Source: Verrucomicrobiia bacterium
Lineage (GTDB): Bacteria; Verrucomicrobiota; Verrucomicrobiia; Verrucomicrobiales; Akkermansiaceae
Length of the DNA: 64,000 nucleotides
Assembly: GCA_947462875.1 (NCBI GenBank)
Contig: CANHQJ010000018.1
Span: 1-64,000, forward strand
Direction: 5' to 3'
Part shown: positions 17,747 to 27,127 of the stretch, in pieces
How positions within the stretch are numbered: the stretch's first letter is position 1
Layout: every line of letters begins with the position of its first letter
Made by a program: the position numbers and the translations under genes
Notes under the pieces: model-generated
Database searches by the model: none
What the model saw: only the letters and a program-made list of their open reading frames with translations
What the model was told of the DNA's origin: nothing

Positions 17747-18246
17747 ATCTTCAGTTCTGTGAGGGTTTCGCGCAATTGTTCCAGCGCATAACGGTAGCGG
17801 GATGTGGCGGTGGCGACGGGGGTGTCCATCAGTTGCGCGATCGCCGGAAAGGTCAGATCCCCCCAAATCCGCAAGACCAGCACCTCCCGCAAATCATGCG
17901 ACAACCCGGCGATGGCTTGGCTGATGCACTGATGGGTGTCGAAATCCGCAAAGTCGGGAATGAACCATTCCGCACGATCGGCAGCCACCGCGTTTTCCCG
18001 CCGGCTGCGGCGATCCGTGCTGCGGCCGAGATCGATCGCGCGTCTCCGTATGGTGGCAAAGACGATGGCTTTATCGGGAATGCTGTCGCCCGATTTGCGC
18101 CACGCTTCGATGAGTGATTCCTGCAACACGTCCTTGGCATCCGCTTCCGAGCGCGTTTGCTGCCGTGCGTAGAGGAAAAACACACTGCCCTGCGCCTGCC
18201 ACCATTGGTGCCATGAGGCGGACGCGGATGTAGGGGAAGAAAACAT
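17743..18246 (-). CDS. ECF-type RNA polymerase sigma factor
   Basis: 167 residues. Region 2 contains the DAKDVLQESLIEAWRK segment and region 4 the LSHDLREVLVLRIWGDLTFPAIAQLM helix-turn-helix area. The first gene of a three-gene minus-strand operon, coupled to the membrane protein and followed by the PDZ protein. It would direct RNA polymerase to promoters of an envelope or environmental response. Target promoters cannot be assigned. Confidence 0.9.
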   Translation of the reverse strand: MFSSPTSASASWHQWWQAQGSVFFLYARQQTRSEADAKDVLQESLIEAWRKSGDSIPDKAIVFATIRRRAIDLGRSTDRRSRRENAVAADRAEWFIPDFADFDTHQCISQAIAGLSHDLREVLVLRIWGDLTFPAIAQLMDTPVATATSRYRYALEQLRETLTELKI

Positions 18247-18431
18247 GGCTCTACCCTAATAGCGGCACGCTCCGCGGGATCGATCTGTAGCGATCCACAG
18301 GAAATGCCACAAAGGCCGGAAAAGAACTGCGGCAGATGCGCCGGACCGTGCGCACGTCGCCATTCTTCTCCCCGCCTTTGGTGTTGATTTTTCCCATGCT
18401 CTATGGTAGTTCTTTCATGCATTGAAATCTG

Positions 18432-19135
18432 ATGGCAGCAAAAACAGAACAACATCGGAAAATCTCGGAACGCATGGCAGCTGCGAGGGCAAAGGCTTCT
18501 TACCCAGTGATGTCTCGCGCCGAATTTTTAGCACAGACACCGAAAGAGTTGAGAGTTGTCAAAAAAACTGTGCCGAAAGCATCCAGAGTCAACGGCAAAC
18601 CATAGCCCAGTCAGGACTTCTGGCAGTGATCCCTGCTCTTGAATCCTTCGATGCGAAGGGAACAGAACACACGGTTCGTTTCCGGGGTTCTTATGTGGAG
18701 AAACATCAACATTCTGATGGCTGGACGGCGTTTCTTGATGACCGCGGATTACTAGGTATCCGACGTGCCCTCCCTACGGAATACCTGAGCCGGCTCGATG
18801 ATCATAATGAATTCTTTGGAGACCAAATTCGGATCATAGGCCTCACGCGGGCCAACCGTTTTGTTACGATCCAGCCTACATTGCGCGGTGGAGAACCCAC
18901 TGAAAATGAAATTCGTGATCTTCTCCAAGAAAGCGGTTGGCAACGCATTCCCATGGCTCTCCAGAATCTGCCCGCCCGGCTCATGGGATCCGCATGGTGG
19001 CATGAAGCAGAAGATCGGATACTCGTGGATGCACGAAAGCCCAATTTCAAAAAAACGTCGTTCGGCGTTTTGCCAATTGATTTGGTGATCTCGGCACTGC
19101 CACAAGAGTTTCTCCTCAAAGTAAAGAACTCATAG
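18432..19135 (+). pseudogene. Polyvalent-protein-type kinase, frameshifted at an A7 run
   Basis: Two frames seem to form one gene. The first, from the ATG at 18432, reads MAAKTEQHRKISERM and so on and stops at 18605. The second carries the rest to 19135 and has no good start of its own (TTG 18422 or GTG 18626). They join by a -1 shift at the seven-A run 18561-18567, giving about 234 residues. The second part shows ESFDAKGTEH, EYLSRLDDHNEFFGD, the QPTLRGGEPTENEI region and VDARKPNF, a pattern I recall from the kinase-like domain of phage and conjugative-element polyvalent proteins. Base composition is lower in GC than the neighbours. It may be a broken gene, a programmed frameshift or a sequence error. 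Confidence 0.6.
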
Positions 19136-19235
19136 TTGCTGCTCTGAGTTTCATCGGATCTAGTCCAGGCGCTATCCCATGCTCCGCGATTTTTCTGTCT
19201 CTCCCGCTTTGTCTGTGCTAGGAAGCAACATCGCC

Positions 19236-20582
19236 ATGAGACACTTGCTTTTCACCCTTTTCCTGACCTCCGCCATTTCTGCTGCGGAGACGCCTGCCAG
19301 CAAGCCGAACATCGTATGCATCCTCGCCGATGACATGGGCTATGCCGATGCCGGATTCAATGGAGGAACGGAAATCAAGACACCGCACCTCGATCGCCTG
19401 GCGAAAAGCGGTGCCAGCCTGCGCTCCTTTTACGTGCAGCCTGTCTGCTCTCCCACACGCGCTTCGCTGATGACAGGCCGCTACGTCGCGCACACCGGCG
19501 TTTATAGCGTCGTGCGCCCGAACGCGCCCTGGGGACTGCCTCTCGCCGAACGCACCTTGGCACACGCGCTCAAGGAAGCGGGCTACCAGACGGCCATCTC
19601 CGGCAAATGGCACCTCGGCGAATTCCAGCCCGCCTATCAACCGACCAAACGCGGATTCGATCACCAGTACGGTCTGTGGTTCGGCATGATCGATTTTTTC
19701 ACCCACAAGCGCGAGGGGCAGCTCGACTGGCACCGCAACGACCAACCTTGCAAGGATGAAGGCTACTCCACCCACCTGATCGCGAAAGAAGCCTGCGAAC
19801 GCATCCGCCAGCGCGATGCCAAAAAACCGCTCTTCCTCTACCTTCCCTTCAATGCCGTACACACCCCGCTGCAAGTGCCGGAATCGTATCTGGCACCCTA
19901 CGCCACTCTCAAAGGCAACCGCCAAAAATACGCCGGCATGCTCGCCGCCATGGATGAAGCGATCGGCCAGGTCGTCGCGGCGCTGGAGGAACAAAAGATG
20001 TTAGACAGCACGCTGATCTTGTTCTCCAGCGACAATGGCGGGCCCGCTCCCGGAAACATCACCGACAACGGGCCGCTACGAGCCGGTAAAGGCACGATCT
20101 ACGAGGGCGGCGTGCGCGTCTGCGCCTTCGCCTCCTGGCCCGGAAAAATCCCCGCCGGCCAGGTGATCGATGAGCCGCTGCACATCATCGACTGGTATCC
20201 CACCCTGCTGAAACTCGCGGGTGCGAAAACGGAACAACCGCTCCCCGTCGATGGCAAGGACATCTGGCCCGTGCTAACGGAGAAGGCAAAATCTCCGCAC
20301 GATGCCATTTTGCTCTCCAGCACCCAACCCGGTCTCGCCGCCGTGCGGGCGGGCGAGTGGAAACTGATCCATCGCCAGGGCGCGGCCGCCAAGAAAAAGA
20401 AAACGCCTGCGGACATGCCGGAATTCCAACTTTATCACCTCAAGGACGACCTCGGAGAATCCAAAAACCTCGCCGACAGCCAACCGGAGAAAGTCGCCGA
20501 GCTGAAAAAACTGTTGGATAAACTCCTGCAAAACGCCGTGCCATCCGCCAACCCGGATCCCAACGCCAAAGCGGGCGAATGA
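19236..20582 (+). CDS. Secreted sulfatase
   Basis: 448 residues from the ATG at 19236, chosen because a signal peptide follows (1-17). The formylglycine motif is CSPTRASLMTGR with C71. Metal-binding CILADDMGYAD and LFSSDNGGPAPGN are present, and SGKWHLGEF carries a conserved Lys/His pair. A lysine-rich stretch (AAAKKKKTPADM) lies near the C-terminus. The stop overlaps the ankyrin gene start by 4 bp (ATGA), a tight pairing. Confidence 0.93.
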   Translation: MRHLLFTLFLTSAISAAETPASKPNIVCILADDMGYADAGFNGGTEIKTPHLDRLAKSGASLRSFYVQPVCSPTRASLMTGRYVAHTGVYSVVRPNAPWGLPLAERTLAHALKEAGYQTAISGKWHLGEFQPAYQPTKRGFDHQYGLWFGMIDFFTHKREGQLDWHRNDQPCKDEGYSTHLIAKEACERIRQRDAKKPLFLYLPFNAVHTPLQVPESYLAPYATLKGNRQKYAGMLAAMDEAIGQVVAALEEQKMLDSTLILFSSDNGGPAPGNITDNGPLRAGKGTIYEGGVRVCAFASWPGKIPAGQVIDEPLHIIDWYPTLLKLAGAKTEQPLPVDGKDIWPVLTEKAKSPHDAILLSSTQPGLAAVRAGEWKLIHRQGAAAKKKKTPADMPEFQLYHLKDDLGESKNLADSQPEKVAELKKLLDKLLQNAVPSANPDPNAKAGE

Positions 20583-22078
20583 TCATGAACCTGGACGATA
20601 TCGATCCCGCCCTCGCGGAGATGCACGAGCGTTGGACGCAGCAGTTGGAAATGCCTGGTGAGGCTTTCCTGACGGTCTCGGCAGTGAACCACGCGCTGCA
20701 ACAGCAGGATGCCGCGGAATGCCGCATGTTGTTAGAGGAACTGCGTCCTCAATTTTGCCACGTCAAGGGCCACGAATTCGCCGCATTCCTGGACCACGCG
20801 ATCGCTGCGGGTGAGCGCGCCTCCGAGTTCATCGCGCTCTTGTTAGAGTATGGTGTGCCCGCGCAGTGCGTCTATGACTGGATCGGCCCTCATTACCAGC
20901 ACACTCCTGTCATCACAGCCGCCCGCCACGGCAGGCGCGATCTCATCGAGCAGCTCGTCGCCGCCGGTGCTGACCTGCACTGGACCAGTCCCACCGGTGC
21001 TAATGCCCTGAGCGAAATCCAGCCCTTGCGCGCGCATCAAGCACCGCGAGAGGATAACGCGGAATTGGCCGCTTTGCGGCAATGGTTGATGGACCAAGGA
21101 TTGCGCATCGATCCAGCTTGCAGTGATAGCCAACGCAAAATGCACTGGGCCTCGGGTCAGCCGCCATCGTGGCCTGATGTTCCCGACCTTCTCGCCAGCG
21201 GTATTTCCCTGGAAGTCACCGGATGGGGCGACTTCGAATATGACATCGCCATGGGCAGAGCTAAGGCAAGCGATGTTACGCGCCTGAGCGACGAACAGCT
21301 TTACGATCGCGATGCCTGGAATCGCACGCCCTTCCTCCTCGCCATCACCGCTGGTGATCGCGAGCGCGCTCAAGCCCTGCTGGAGCGGGGCAGCGATCCA
21401 CATGCCAAGGGACATTGCGGAGCCACTGCGCTGCATATCGCCGCTCGACACAACCATCCCTCGCTCATCCCTTGGTTGCTCGAACTTGGCATTCCTCTCT
21501 CGGTCACAAACGATTTCGAGGAAACCCCTTTGCACGATGCCGTGAGCCACAGCTCTTACGAGGCTACAGTTGTTCTGTTAGAAAATGGAGCCGACGTTCA
21601 TGTATTGACCGATACCAATGATGCCGTCATCCATGTCCTCTGTGACTACAGTGACCTTCGCCTGCTCGGCTTGCTCATGGATCACGGCGCGAACATCAAT
21701 CAGATTTCCGGCTCTGGCGAATGGCCGCTGAAAGATGCCTGCCACGGCGGTCACATCGATGCGGTGAATTTCCTGTTAGAAAACGGCGCGGATCCGAATC
21801 TCACCTCCACGGGTGACACCGCCTTGTTTACCGCCGTGATTGCCGATTCCGTTCCGTGCATCCAGCGACTCATCGATGCGGGGGCGGATGTGAATGCCAC
21901 CGATTGCGATGGTTGGACCTGTCTCTACCACTTGCGCTCATTGGCAGCAGCAAAACTCCTGCTCGATCACGGAGCCTCGCCAGCGATTCCCGATCAAATC
22001 GGCGAGCTCCCCGAGGATTGGCACTCCATCCCGCGCGAGGTGCGGCAGATGCTGAAGGAGGCACGTCTGGCACCATGA
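20579..22078 (+). CDS. Ankyrin-repeat protein
   Basis: 499 residues (497 if the ATG at 20585 is used). The N-terminal half has weaker repeats; from about residue 245 there are clear ankyrin units such as ATALHIAARHNHPSLIPWLL, TPLHDAVSHSSYEATVVLLE, DACHGGHIDAVNFLLENGAD and LFTAVIADSVPCIQRLIDAG. No signal peptide, so it is probably cytoplasmic and binds a protein partner. It is coupled to the upstream sulfatase by a 4-bp overlap. Its partner is unknown. Confidence 0.9.
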   Translation: MIMNLDDIDPALAEMHERWTQQLEMPGEAFLTVSAVNHALQQQDAAECRMLLEELRPQFCHVKGHEFAAFLDHAIAAGERASEFIALLLEYGVPAQCVYDWIGPHYQHTPVITAARHGRRDLIEQLVAAGADLHWTSPTGANALSEIQPLRAHQAPREDNAELAALRQWLMDQGLRIDPACSDSQRKMHWASGQPPSWPDVPDLLASGISLEVTGWGDFEYDIAMGRAKASDVTRLSDEQLYDRDAWNRTPFLLAITAGDRERAQALLERGSDPHAKGHCGATALHIAARHNHPSLIPWLLELGIPLSVTNDFEETPLHDAVSHSSYEATVVLLENGADVHVLTDTNDAVIHVLCDYSDLRLLGLLMDHGANINQISGSGEWPLKDACHGGHIDAVNFLLENGADPNLTSTGDTALFTAVIADSVPCIQRLIDAGADVNATDCDGWTCLYHLRSLAAAKLLLDHGASPAIPDQIGELPEDWHSIPREVRQMLKEARLAP

Positions 22079-22128
22079 ACCGGCACCCTTCACGGCACAT
22101 TCGCGTACAGCTCTGATCACTCGCATTC

Positions 22129-22983
22129 CTATGCATGCAGAGGATCCGACTCAATCAGCGTGTAGTCTTTCGCAGGGAGAACATCCCTGATGCGTTCCAT
22201 GATCAAGCCGTGCCGTTCCTGAGTCCACGTGGGTAATTGCCGCCACTCGTCGCGAGTGGGGAGTTCGAGAATCAGAGGTGTTTCCCGATAATCACTCACG
22301 CAGCGCAGCTCGATGCTCACCCATGTTCCATCGAGACGTTCTTCGTAGGTTCTGGATCCGTAACCCGCGGCACCGATGCGCCAACCCCGCTTGCGGTCGC
22401 GCCTCCAGACCTGCACGCTCCGTACGGTCAGCCAAAGAATCACCGCGTGAAGCGGGAGATAGGCCAGGAAATAGCGCCATCCATCGAGCCGCAAGAGCAT
22501 GGCGAGCAAGTGGCATAATATCCCGGCGAAGTGGAGGAGCCAGAGCAACAGGAGCGGCACTGCATAGCGCATCACCAGGCGTTTGCCACCGAGCGCGAAC
22601 AGCAGGCAGGGGAACCCGATGAACAAAAAAAACCGCAGGGCATTGAGCGGGTTGCTGCTTTGGGCATAACGGCTCATCGCAAAGATCGGTCCTTGAACCA
22701 TGATCCATTCATCCACCAGATAGAAGAGACCGAAGACGCTGAAGATGCCCGCGAGCACACGGGCTGACAGCCTGTTTCCCCAGATCGCCCCCATTCCGCA
22801 GAGTCCGATCAGAAAGATCATGGCAAGACCTGCCATCCTACGGAGAGTCATACCGTCGGGGAAATCACCATGAATCATGATCAGCAGGCTGAGCCCCATC
22901 AGCACGATGCAGAAAAAACCGACACTCCAGCGAATGATCGGAGAGCCCGTGTTCGATTTCTGCTCGTAGATCGGGGGCTCCAT
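22129..22983 (-). CDS. Hypothetical membrane protein
   Basis: 284 residues with about six hydrophobic helices in the first 190 (for example IRWSVGFFCIVLMGLSLLIM and VMRYAVPLLLLWLLHF). A soluble C-terminal domain of about 80 residues follows (LDGTWVSIELRCVSDYRETP and on). I do not recognise the family. It ends facing the ankyrin gene and starts 10 bp after the end of pyrC on the same strand, so the two may be co-transcribed. Confidence 0.7.
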   Translation of the reverse strand: MEPPIYEQKSNTGSPIIRWSVGFFCIVLMGLSLLIMIHGDFPDGMTLRRMAGLAMIFLIGLCGMGAIWGNRLSARVLAGIFSVFGLFYLVDEWIMVQGPIFAMSRYAQSSNPLNALRFFLFIGFPCLLFALGGKRLVMRYAVPLLLLWLLHFAGILCHLLAMLLRLDGWRYFLAYLPLHAVILWLTVRSVQVWRRDRKRGWRIGAAGYGSRTYEERLDGTWVSIELRCVSDYRETPLILELPTRDEWRQLPTWTQERHGLIMERIRDVLPAKDYTLIESDPLHA

Positions 22984-22993
22984 GGTCGGCGCA

Positions 22994-24274
22994 TCATCGC
23001 TCTAACAAAATCTTCCCGTCCTTCACCACCAGGTCGATGCTGCCTTTCAGGGTTTGGTCGAGGAAAGGCGTGTTCTGGCTGCGCGACTGCATGTACTCGC
23101 GGGTGAAGGTGGTTTCGCCGGCGGGATTGAACAGCACAAATTCGGCAGTGCCGCCCTCGGTGACGGGCACGGGTGCCAGGCCCATGAAACGGCGCGGCTC
23201 GGCGGAGTAGCGTTTCACCACCAGGTCCCAGCCGAATGTATTACTATGAACATAGTAGTGATAGAGGCTGATGAGCGCGGTTTCCAGACCGGTGATGCCG
23301 TTCGGGGCGCTGACGAAGTCCTGCGATTTTTCAAAGGCGGTGTGCGGCGCGTGATCGGTGGCGATGAGATCGAAGACGCCCTGTTTCAGGCCTTCGAGCA
23401 AAAGGGCATTGTCCCGCTTGGTGCGCAGCGGCGGATTCATTTTGTAGTTCGTGTCGAAGTCGCCGATGTCTTCCTCGCTGAAGAGCAGGTGGTGCGGCGC
23501 GACCTCGGCAGTGACTTTCACGTCGCCGCGCTCCTTCCACCAGCGGATCGTTTCCATGCCGAGGGCGGAGGAAACGTGCTGGATGTGGATGTGCGCGCCG
23601 GTGGCGTGGGCGAGGCGGATATCGCGATCGATGATGATTTCCTCCGCGCAGGGCGGCGAACCTTTGATGCCGAGACGGAAGGCCGTGGGGCCTTCGGTGA
23701 GCGCGCGCAGGCCGGCGATTTCCGGGACCTCGCAGTGGCTGGCGAAAAACATGCCGAATTCCTTTGCATACTGCATCGCACGATACAGCACCGCGGGGTC
23801 ATAGACGGAGTCGCCATCGTCGGTGAGCATTTTCACGCCGAGATTGCGTATGCCATCGATGGCGGCGAGCTCCTTGCCGTGGCGGCCCTTGGTGATGCAG
23901 CCGCTGGTGAGCACGGTGATACCCGTGGCTTTTCCGGCATCCAGCACCGTGCGGATGGTGGCGGGGTTATCGAGCGCGGGCGAGGTGTTGGGCATCATCA
24001 CCACGCCGGTGACACCGCCATTGATCGCCGCGCGCGCGCCGCTGGCGATGTTTTCCTTCGCCTCGAATCCGGGTTCGCGGAAATGCACGTGGGCATCAAA
24101 CATCGCGGGGAGCAGCACGCGCTGGGCGGCATCGATCTCGCGGGCGTGCCCGGGGTTTTTCACATCGGGCCCCATGGCTGTGATGCGCCCGTCCTCGACA
24201 AGAACGTGGGCAGGAATGAGCTTAGGCGAATCTTCGCTGGCGATGAGGCAGTTTTTGAGAAAGAGCGGATTCAT
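22994..24274 (-). CDS. pyrC: Dihydroorotase
   Basis: 426 residues, class I type. The enzyme converts N-carbamoyl-aspartate to dihydroorotate in pyrimidine synthesis. Metal-binding DAHVHFREPG (about 60-69), substrate-contact MMPNTSPALD, the DDGDSV segment, HVSSALGMETIRWW and the late IATDHAPHT motif are all visible. The gene carries one of the five 17-bp palindromes (23241-23257), which encodes HYYVHSN. No other pyr genes are adjacent. Its promoter region (24275-24473) is shared with the divergent rhamnose isomerase. Confidence 0.95.
   Translation of the reverse strand: MNPLFLKNCLIASEDSPKLIPAHVLVEDGRITAMGPDVKNPGHAREIDAAQRVLLPAMFDAHVHFREPGFEAKENIASGARAAINGGVTGVVMMPNTSPALDNPATIRTVLDAGKATGITVLTSGCITKGRHGKELAAIDGIRNLGVKMLTDDGDSVYDPAVLYRAMQYAKEFGMFFASHCEVPEIAGLRALTEGPTAFRLGIKGSPPCAEEIIIDRDIRLAHATGAHIHIQHVSSALGMETIRWWKERGDVKVTAEVAPHHLLFSEEDIGDFDTNYKMNPPLRTKRDNALLLEGLKQGVFDLIATDHAPHTAFEKSQDFVSAPNGITGLETALISLYHYYVHSNTFGWDLVVKRYSAEPRRFMGLAPVPVTEGGTAEFVLFNPAGETTFTREYMQSRSQNTPFLDQTLKGSIDLVVKDGKILLER
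23241..23257. repeat. 17-bp palindrome family, copy 1 (in pyrC)
   Basis: TTACTATGAACATAGTA; bases 23242-23257 form a perfect 7-2-7 palindrome. It matches the consensus YTACKATRNWYRTAGTA shared with four other copies in this window. In the minus-strand gene it encodes part of YHYYVHSN. Confidence 0.7.
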
Positions 24275-24451
24275 GAGGTGAATGGGCAGCGACAGGCCTG
24301 TCTGCTTGTGTGGGCGATGCTAGCGGCTGCCCTCTGCATTGGCAAACAAGAAACGCGAGTGGGACGACAAGGACCTGACCAACGATCATGATGTACAGAG
24401 AAATTACAGATTTTCCTTGTCAATCGATAAGAACCGTATCATGAAGAGCTC

Positions 24452-24466
24452 CCACATTTGATGTGG
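24452..24466. promoter_or_regulatory. Inverted repeat before the rhamnose isomerase start
   Basis: CCACAT-TTG-ATGTGG is a perfect 6-3-6 inverted repeat ending 7 bp before the ATG at 24474, where a ribosome binding site would be expected. It could be an operator or a hairpin controlling translation. Confidence 0.45.
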
Positions 24467-24473
24467 TTCATCT

Positions 24474-25673
24474 ATGAGTACACCAGAAACCCTAGTCTTC
24501 CACGCGTTGGAGCATTTTTTTATTGAGACTCCTTCGTGGGGGTATGCCGATACCGGCACTCGTTTTGGCAAATTCCACCAGCCGGCGGCGGCGATCGATA
24601 TGGCGGACAAACTCGCGGATGCGGGCCAGGTCCATCGCCTGACCGGCTGCTGCCCCACCGTGGCGACGCACGTGTTATGGGACTTTCCCGATCTGAGCAA
24701 AGCGGCGGAAATCGTGGCAGCGGCCTCAAAACACGGCGTGCGCATCGGCTCGATCAACCCGAACCTGTTCCAAGACCAGGAATACAAACTCGGCAGCGTC
24801 GGCAATCCCGATGAAGCCGTGCGCGCCAAGGCCGTGCAGCACATTTGCGATAGCATCGACCTCGGCAAGGAGCTCCACAGCCACGCGATCTCGCTATGGT
24901 TCGCCGATGGCACGAACTACCCCGGCCAGGACTCGATCCGCGCGCGCAAGCATCGCTTTGAATCCGCCCTGCGCGAGGCGCACAAGCGTTTGGCACCCGA
25001 TCAATTCCTGCTCGTCGAATACAAACCCTTCGAGCCCGCCTTTTATCAAACCGACCTCGCCGACTGGGGCATGGCCTACATGATGGCGAAAATGGCGGGA
25101 CCTCAGGCCAAGGTGCTGGTCGATACCGGTCACCACTACCTCTCGCAAAACATCGAACAAATCGTCGCGTGGTTGCTCGATGAAAACATGCTCGGCGGTT
25201 TCCACTTCAACGACCGCCGCTACGCCGATGACGACCTCACGCTCGGCTCGATCGACCCCTATCAGATTTTCCGCATTTTCCACGAGATCCATTTCTATGC
25301 GTGGGAGCGCGGTGGCGTGTATCCGAAGATCGACTACATGATCGATCAATCGCACAACCTCAAACCGAAGATCGAAGCGATGATCCAGACCGTCACCACG
25401 GCGCAGGAACTTTACGCGAAAGCGGCACTCGTCGATCACGAGGCGATGGTGCGCTATCAGGCGGAGGGACGCATCATCGATGCCGAGATGTGCCTGAAAA
25501 AAGCCTTCAACACCGATGTCAGTGCCGCGATTGGCGAATGGCGAAAATCCCACGATCTCCCCGCGGATCCGCTCGCCGCTCATCGCGAAAGCGGCTACGA
25601 GGCGGCCGCGGCCACCGAGCGCAGCGCACGCCGCATCGCTCTGGGCCTCACCGGTGGCTCCAGTTACGCCTGA
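24474..25673 (+). CDS. rhaI: L-rhamnose isomerase (RhaI type)
   Basis: 399 residues, a TIM-barrel sugar isomerase that interconverts L-rhamnose and L-rhamnulose. Metal and substrate residues lie in LLVEYKPFEPAFY, VLVDTGHHY and GGFHFNDRRYADDDLTLGS. Length and motifs fit the RhaI (Pseudomonas/rhizobial) type rather than E. coli RhaA. It is followed 27 bp later by an NCS1-type permease. Rhamnulokinase and aldolase genes are not in the window. A rhamnose pathway fits the sulfatases and the ulvan-lyase-like gene. Confidence 0.88.
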   Translation: MSTPETLVFHALEHFFIETPSWGYADTGTRFGKFHQPAAAIDMADKLADAGQVHRLTGCCPTVATHVLWDFPDLSKAAEIVAAASKHGVRIGSINPNLFQDQEYKLGSVGNPDEAVRAKAVQHICDSIDLGKELHSHAISLWFADGTNYPGQDSIRARKHRFESALREAHKRLAPDQFLLVEYKPFEPAFYQTDLADWGMAYMMAKMAGPQAKVLVDTGHHYLSQNIEQIVAWLLDENMLGGFHFNDRRYADDDLTLGSIDPYQIFRIFHEIHFYAWERGGVYPKIDYMIDQSHNLKPKIEAMIQTVTTAQELYAKAALVDHEAMVRYQAEGRIIDAEMCLKKAFNTDVSAAIGEWRKSHDLPADPLAAHRESGYEAAAATERSARRIALGLTGGSSYA

Positions 25674-25700
25674 TTCCTGTTTCCCAACCCAACATAACCC

Positions 25701-27116
25701 ATGATCGAAGAACAACAAATCGAAGCCGCCAGTGGTGGTGGCGAATACGAACGCGAACCCGTGCCCGCGAAGGCGCAAAAAGGCCCCGGCGCGTTCTGGG
25801 GCATGTATGCCGGAGAACACGCGGCCGGCACCGAGTTCATGATCGGCCCGCTCTTCCTCGCCGCCGGTGCCAGCCTGAAAGACCTGATGCTCGGCCTGCT
25901 CGTTGGCAATCTGCTCGCCGTTCTGACCTGGCGCTACCTGGTGCTGCCCATCGCCATGAACCGCCGCCTCACCCTCTACTACCAGCTCGAAAAAATCGCC
26001 GGTGGCTCCTTGGTGAAGTTCTATAATGTGATCAACGGTGTTTTGTTCTGTTTCCTCGCCGGCGCCATGATCACCGTTTCGGCATCGGCCATCGGGGTGC
26101 CGTTCAATGTGCGCTTTGAAGTTCCGGAAAACATCTTCGGTCTCGCGTCCGCGAGTTTTACCATGATCGTGGTCATTGTGGGCATCCTCATCGCGCTGGT
26201 GGCCGCCGCCGGCTACGAGATGGTCTCGCGCGTGGCAAACATCGCCGCGCCGTGGATGATTCTGGTATTCGCCATGTGCGGCGTCGTTTCGCTGGCGCAG
26301 ATGAGCGTGACGGATTACGCCGGATTGGAAAAGGTATGGAATGAGGGCGTGGGTTTCGTGCAAAAGGCCAACGGCGTGGAAGACTTCGGTTTCTGGAAGA
26401 TCGTGATTTTCGCCTGGCTCTGCAATGGTGCGATGCACTTCGGCATGGCGGACCTTTCGATTTTCCGCTTTGCCAAGACCAAATCCGCCGGCTGGGCGCC
26501 CTCGATCGGCATGTTTCTCGGCCACTACATGGCCTGGATCTGCGCCGCGTTGATGCTCGCCGCGGTTCTCGCCACTCAGCCTGCCGCCACGATGAGCGGT
26601 GGCAAGGTACAAGCCGACCCGGGCTTCCTCGCCTACAATGCGCTGGGCTGGACCGGCATCATCTGCGTGATCATCGCCGGATGGACCACGGCGAATCCCA
26701 CGATCTACCGCGCCGGGCTCGCCTTCCAGTCGCTCTTCCCCCGCAACTCCAAAGCCTACCTCGGCGTGCTGGTGGCGGGCGCGGTGGCCACCATCGCCGG
26801 CGCTTTCCCGAATCTGTCAGGCAAGTTGTTAGGCTTCGTCGGCACCTACGGCACCGTGCTCGGTCCCATGGGCGCGATCATTTTTGTCAACCACTACTGC
26901 GGCAGGGCGATGGGTTTCATCACCGATGCGGCCGATGCGCAACGCAGTTCCTTCAATCTCGCCGTGCTGCTCGCCTGGCTGATTCCCGTGGTTCCGGCGC
27001 TTTATCTGATTTTCTACAAAAGCTACTTCGCCGCCTACTGCGTGATCCCCGCGTGGATCGCCTCCGGTCTGCTCTACATCATCCTCGCCAAAGTCCTTCA
27101 TCCGCAAAAATCCTAA
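25701..27116 (+). CDS. NCS1-family (cytosine/purine-type) permease in a rhamnose locus
   Basis: 471 residues with about 12 hydrophobic helices after a charged 25-residue cytoplasmic leader. The GMYAGEHAAGTEFMIGPLF and AGWTTANPTIYRAGL segments match NCS1 transporters, which normally carry nucleobases or related compounds. Directly after rhaI and before a small membrane protein, it may instead import rhamnose or a derivative. That substrate is inferred from context only. Confidence 0.85.
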   Translation: MIEEQQIEAASGGGEYEREPVPAKAQKGPGAFWGMYAGEHAAGTEFMIGPLFLAAGASLKDLMLGLLVGNLLAVLTWRYLVLPIAMNRRLTLYYQLEKIAGGSLVKFYNVINGVLFCFLAGAMITVSASAIGVPFNVRFEVPENIFGLASASFTMIVVIVGILIALVAAAGYEMVSRVANIAAPWMILVFAMCGVVSLAQMSVTDYAGLEKVWNEGVGFVQKANGVEDFGFWKIVIFAWLCNGAMHFGMADLSIFRFAKTKSAGWAPSIGMFLGHYMAWICAALMLAAVLATQPAATMSGGKVQADPGFLAYNALGWTGIICVIIAGWTTANPTIYRAGLAFQSLFPRNSKAYLGVLVAGAVATIAGAFPNLSGKLLGFVGTYGTVLGPMGAIIFVNHYCGRAMGFITDAADAQRSSFNLAVLLAWLIPVVPALYLIFYKSYFAAYCVIPAWIASGLLYIILAKVLHPQKS

Positions 27117-27127
27117 CCCTCACCCTG

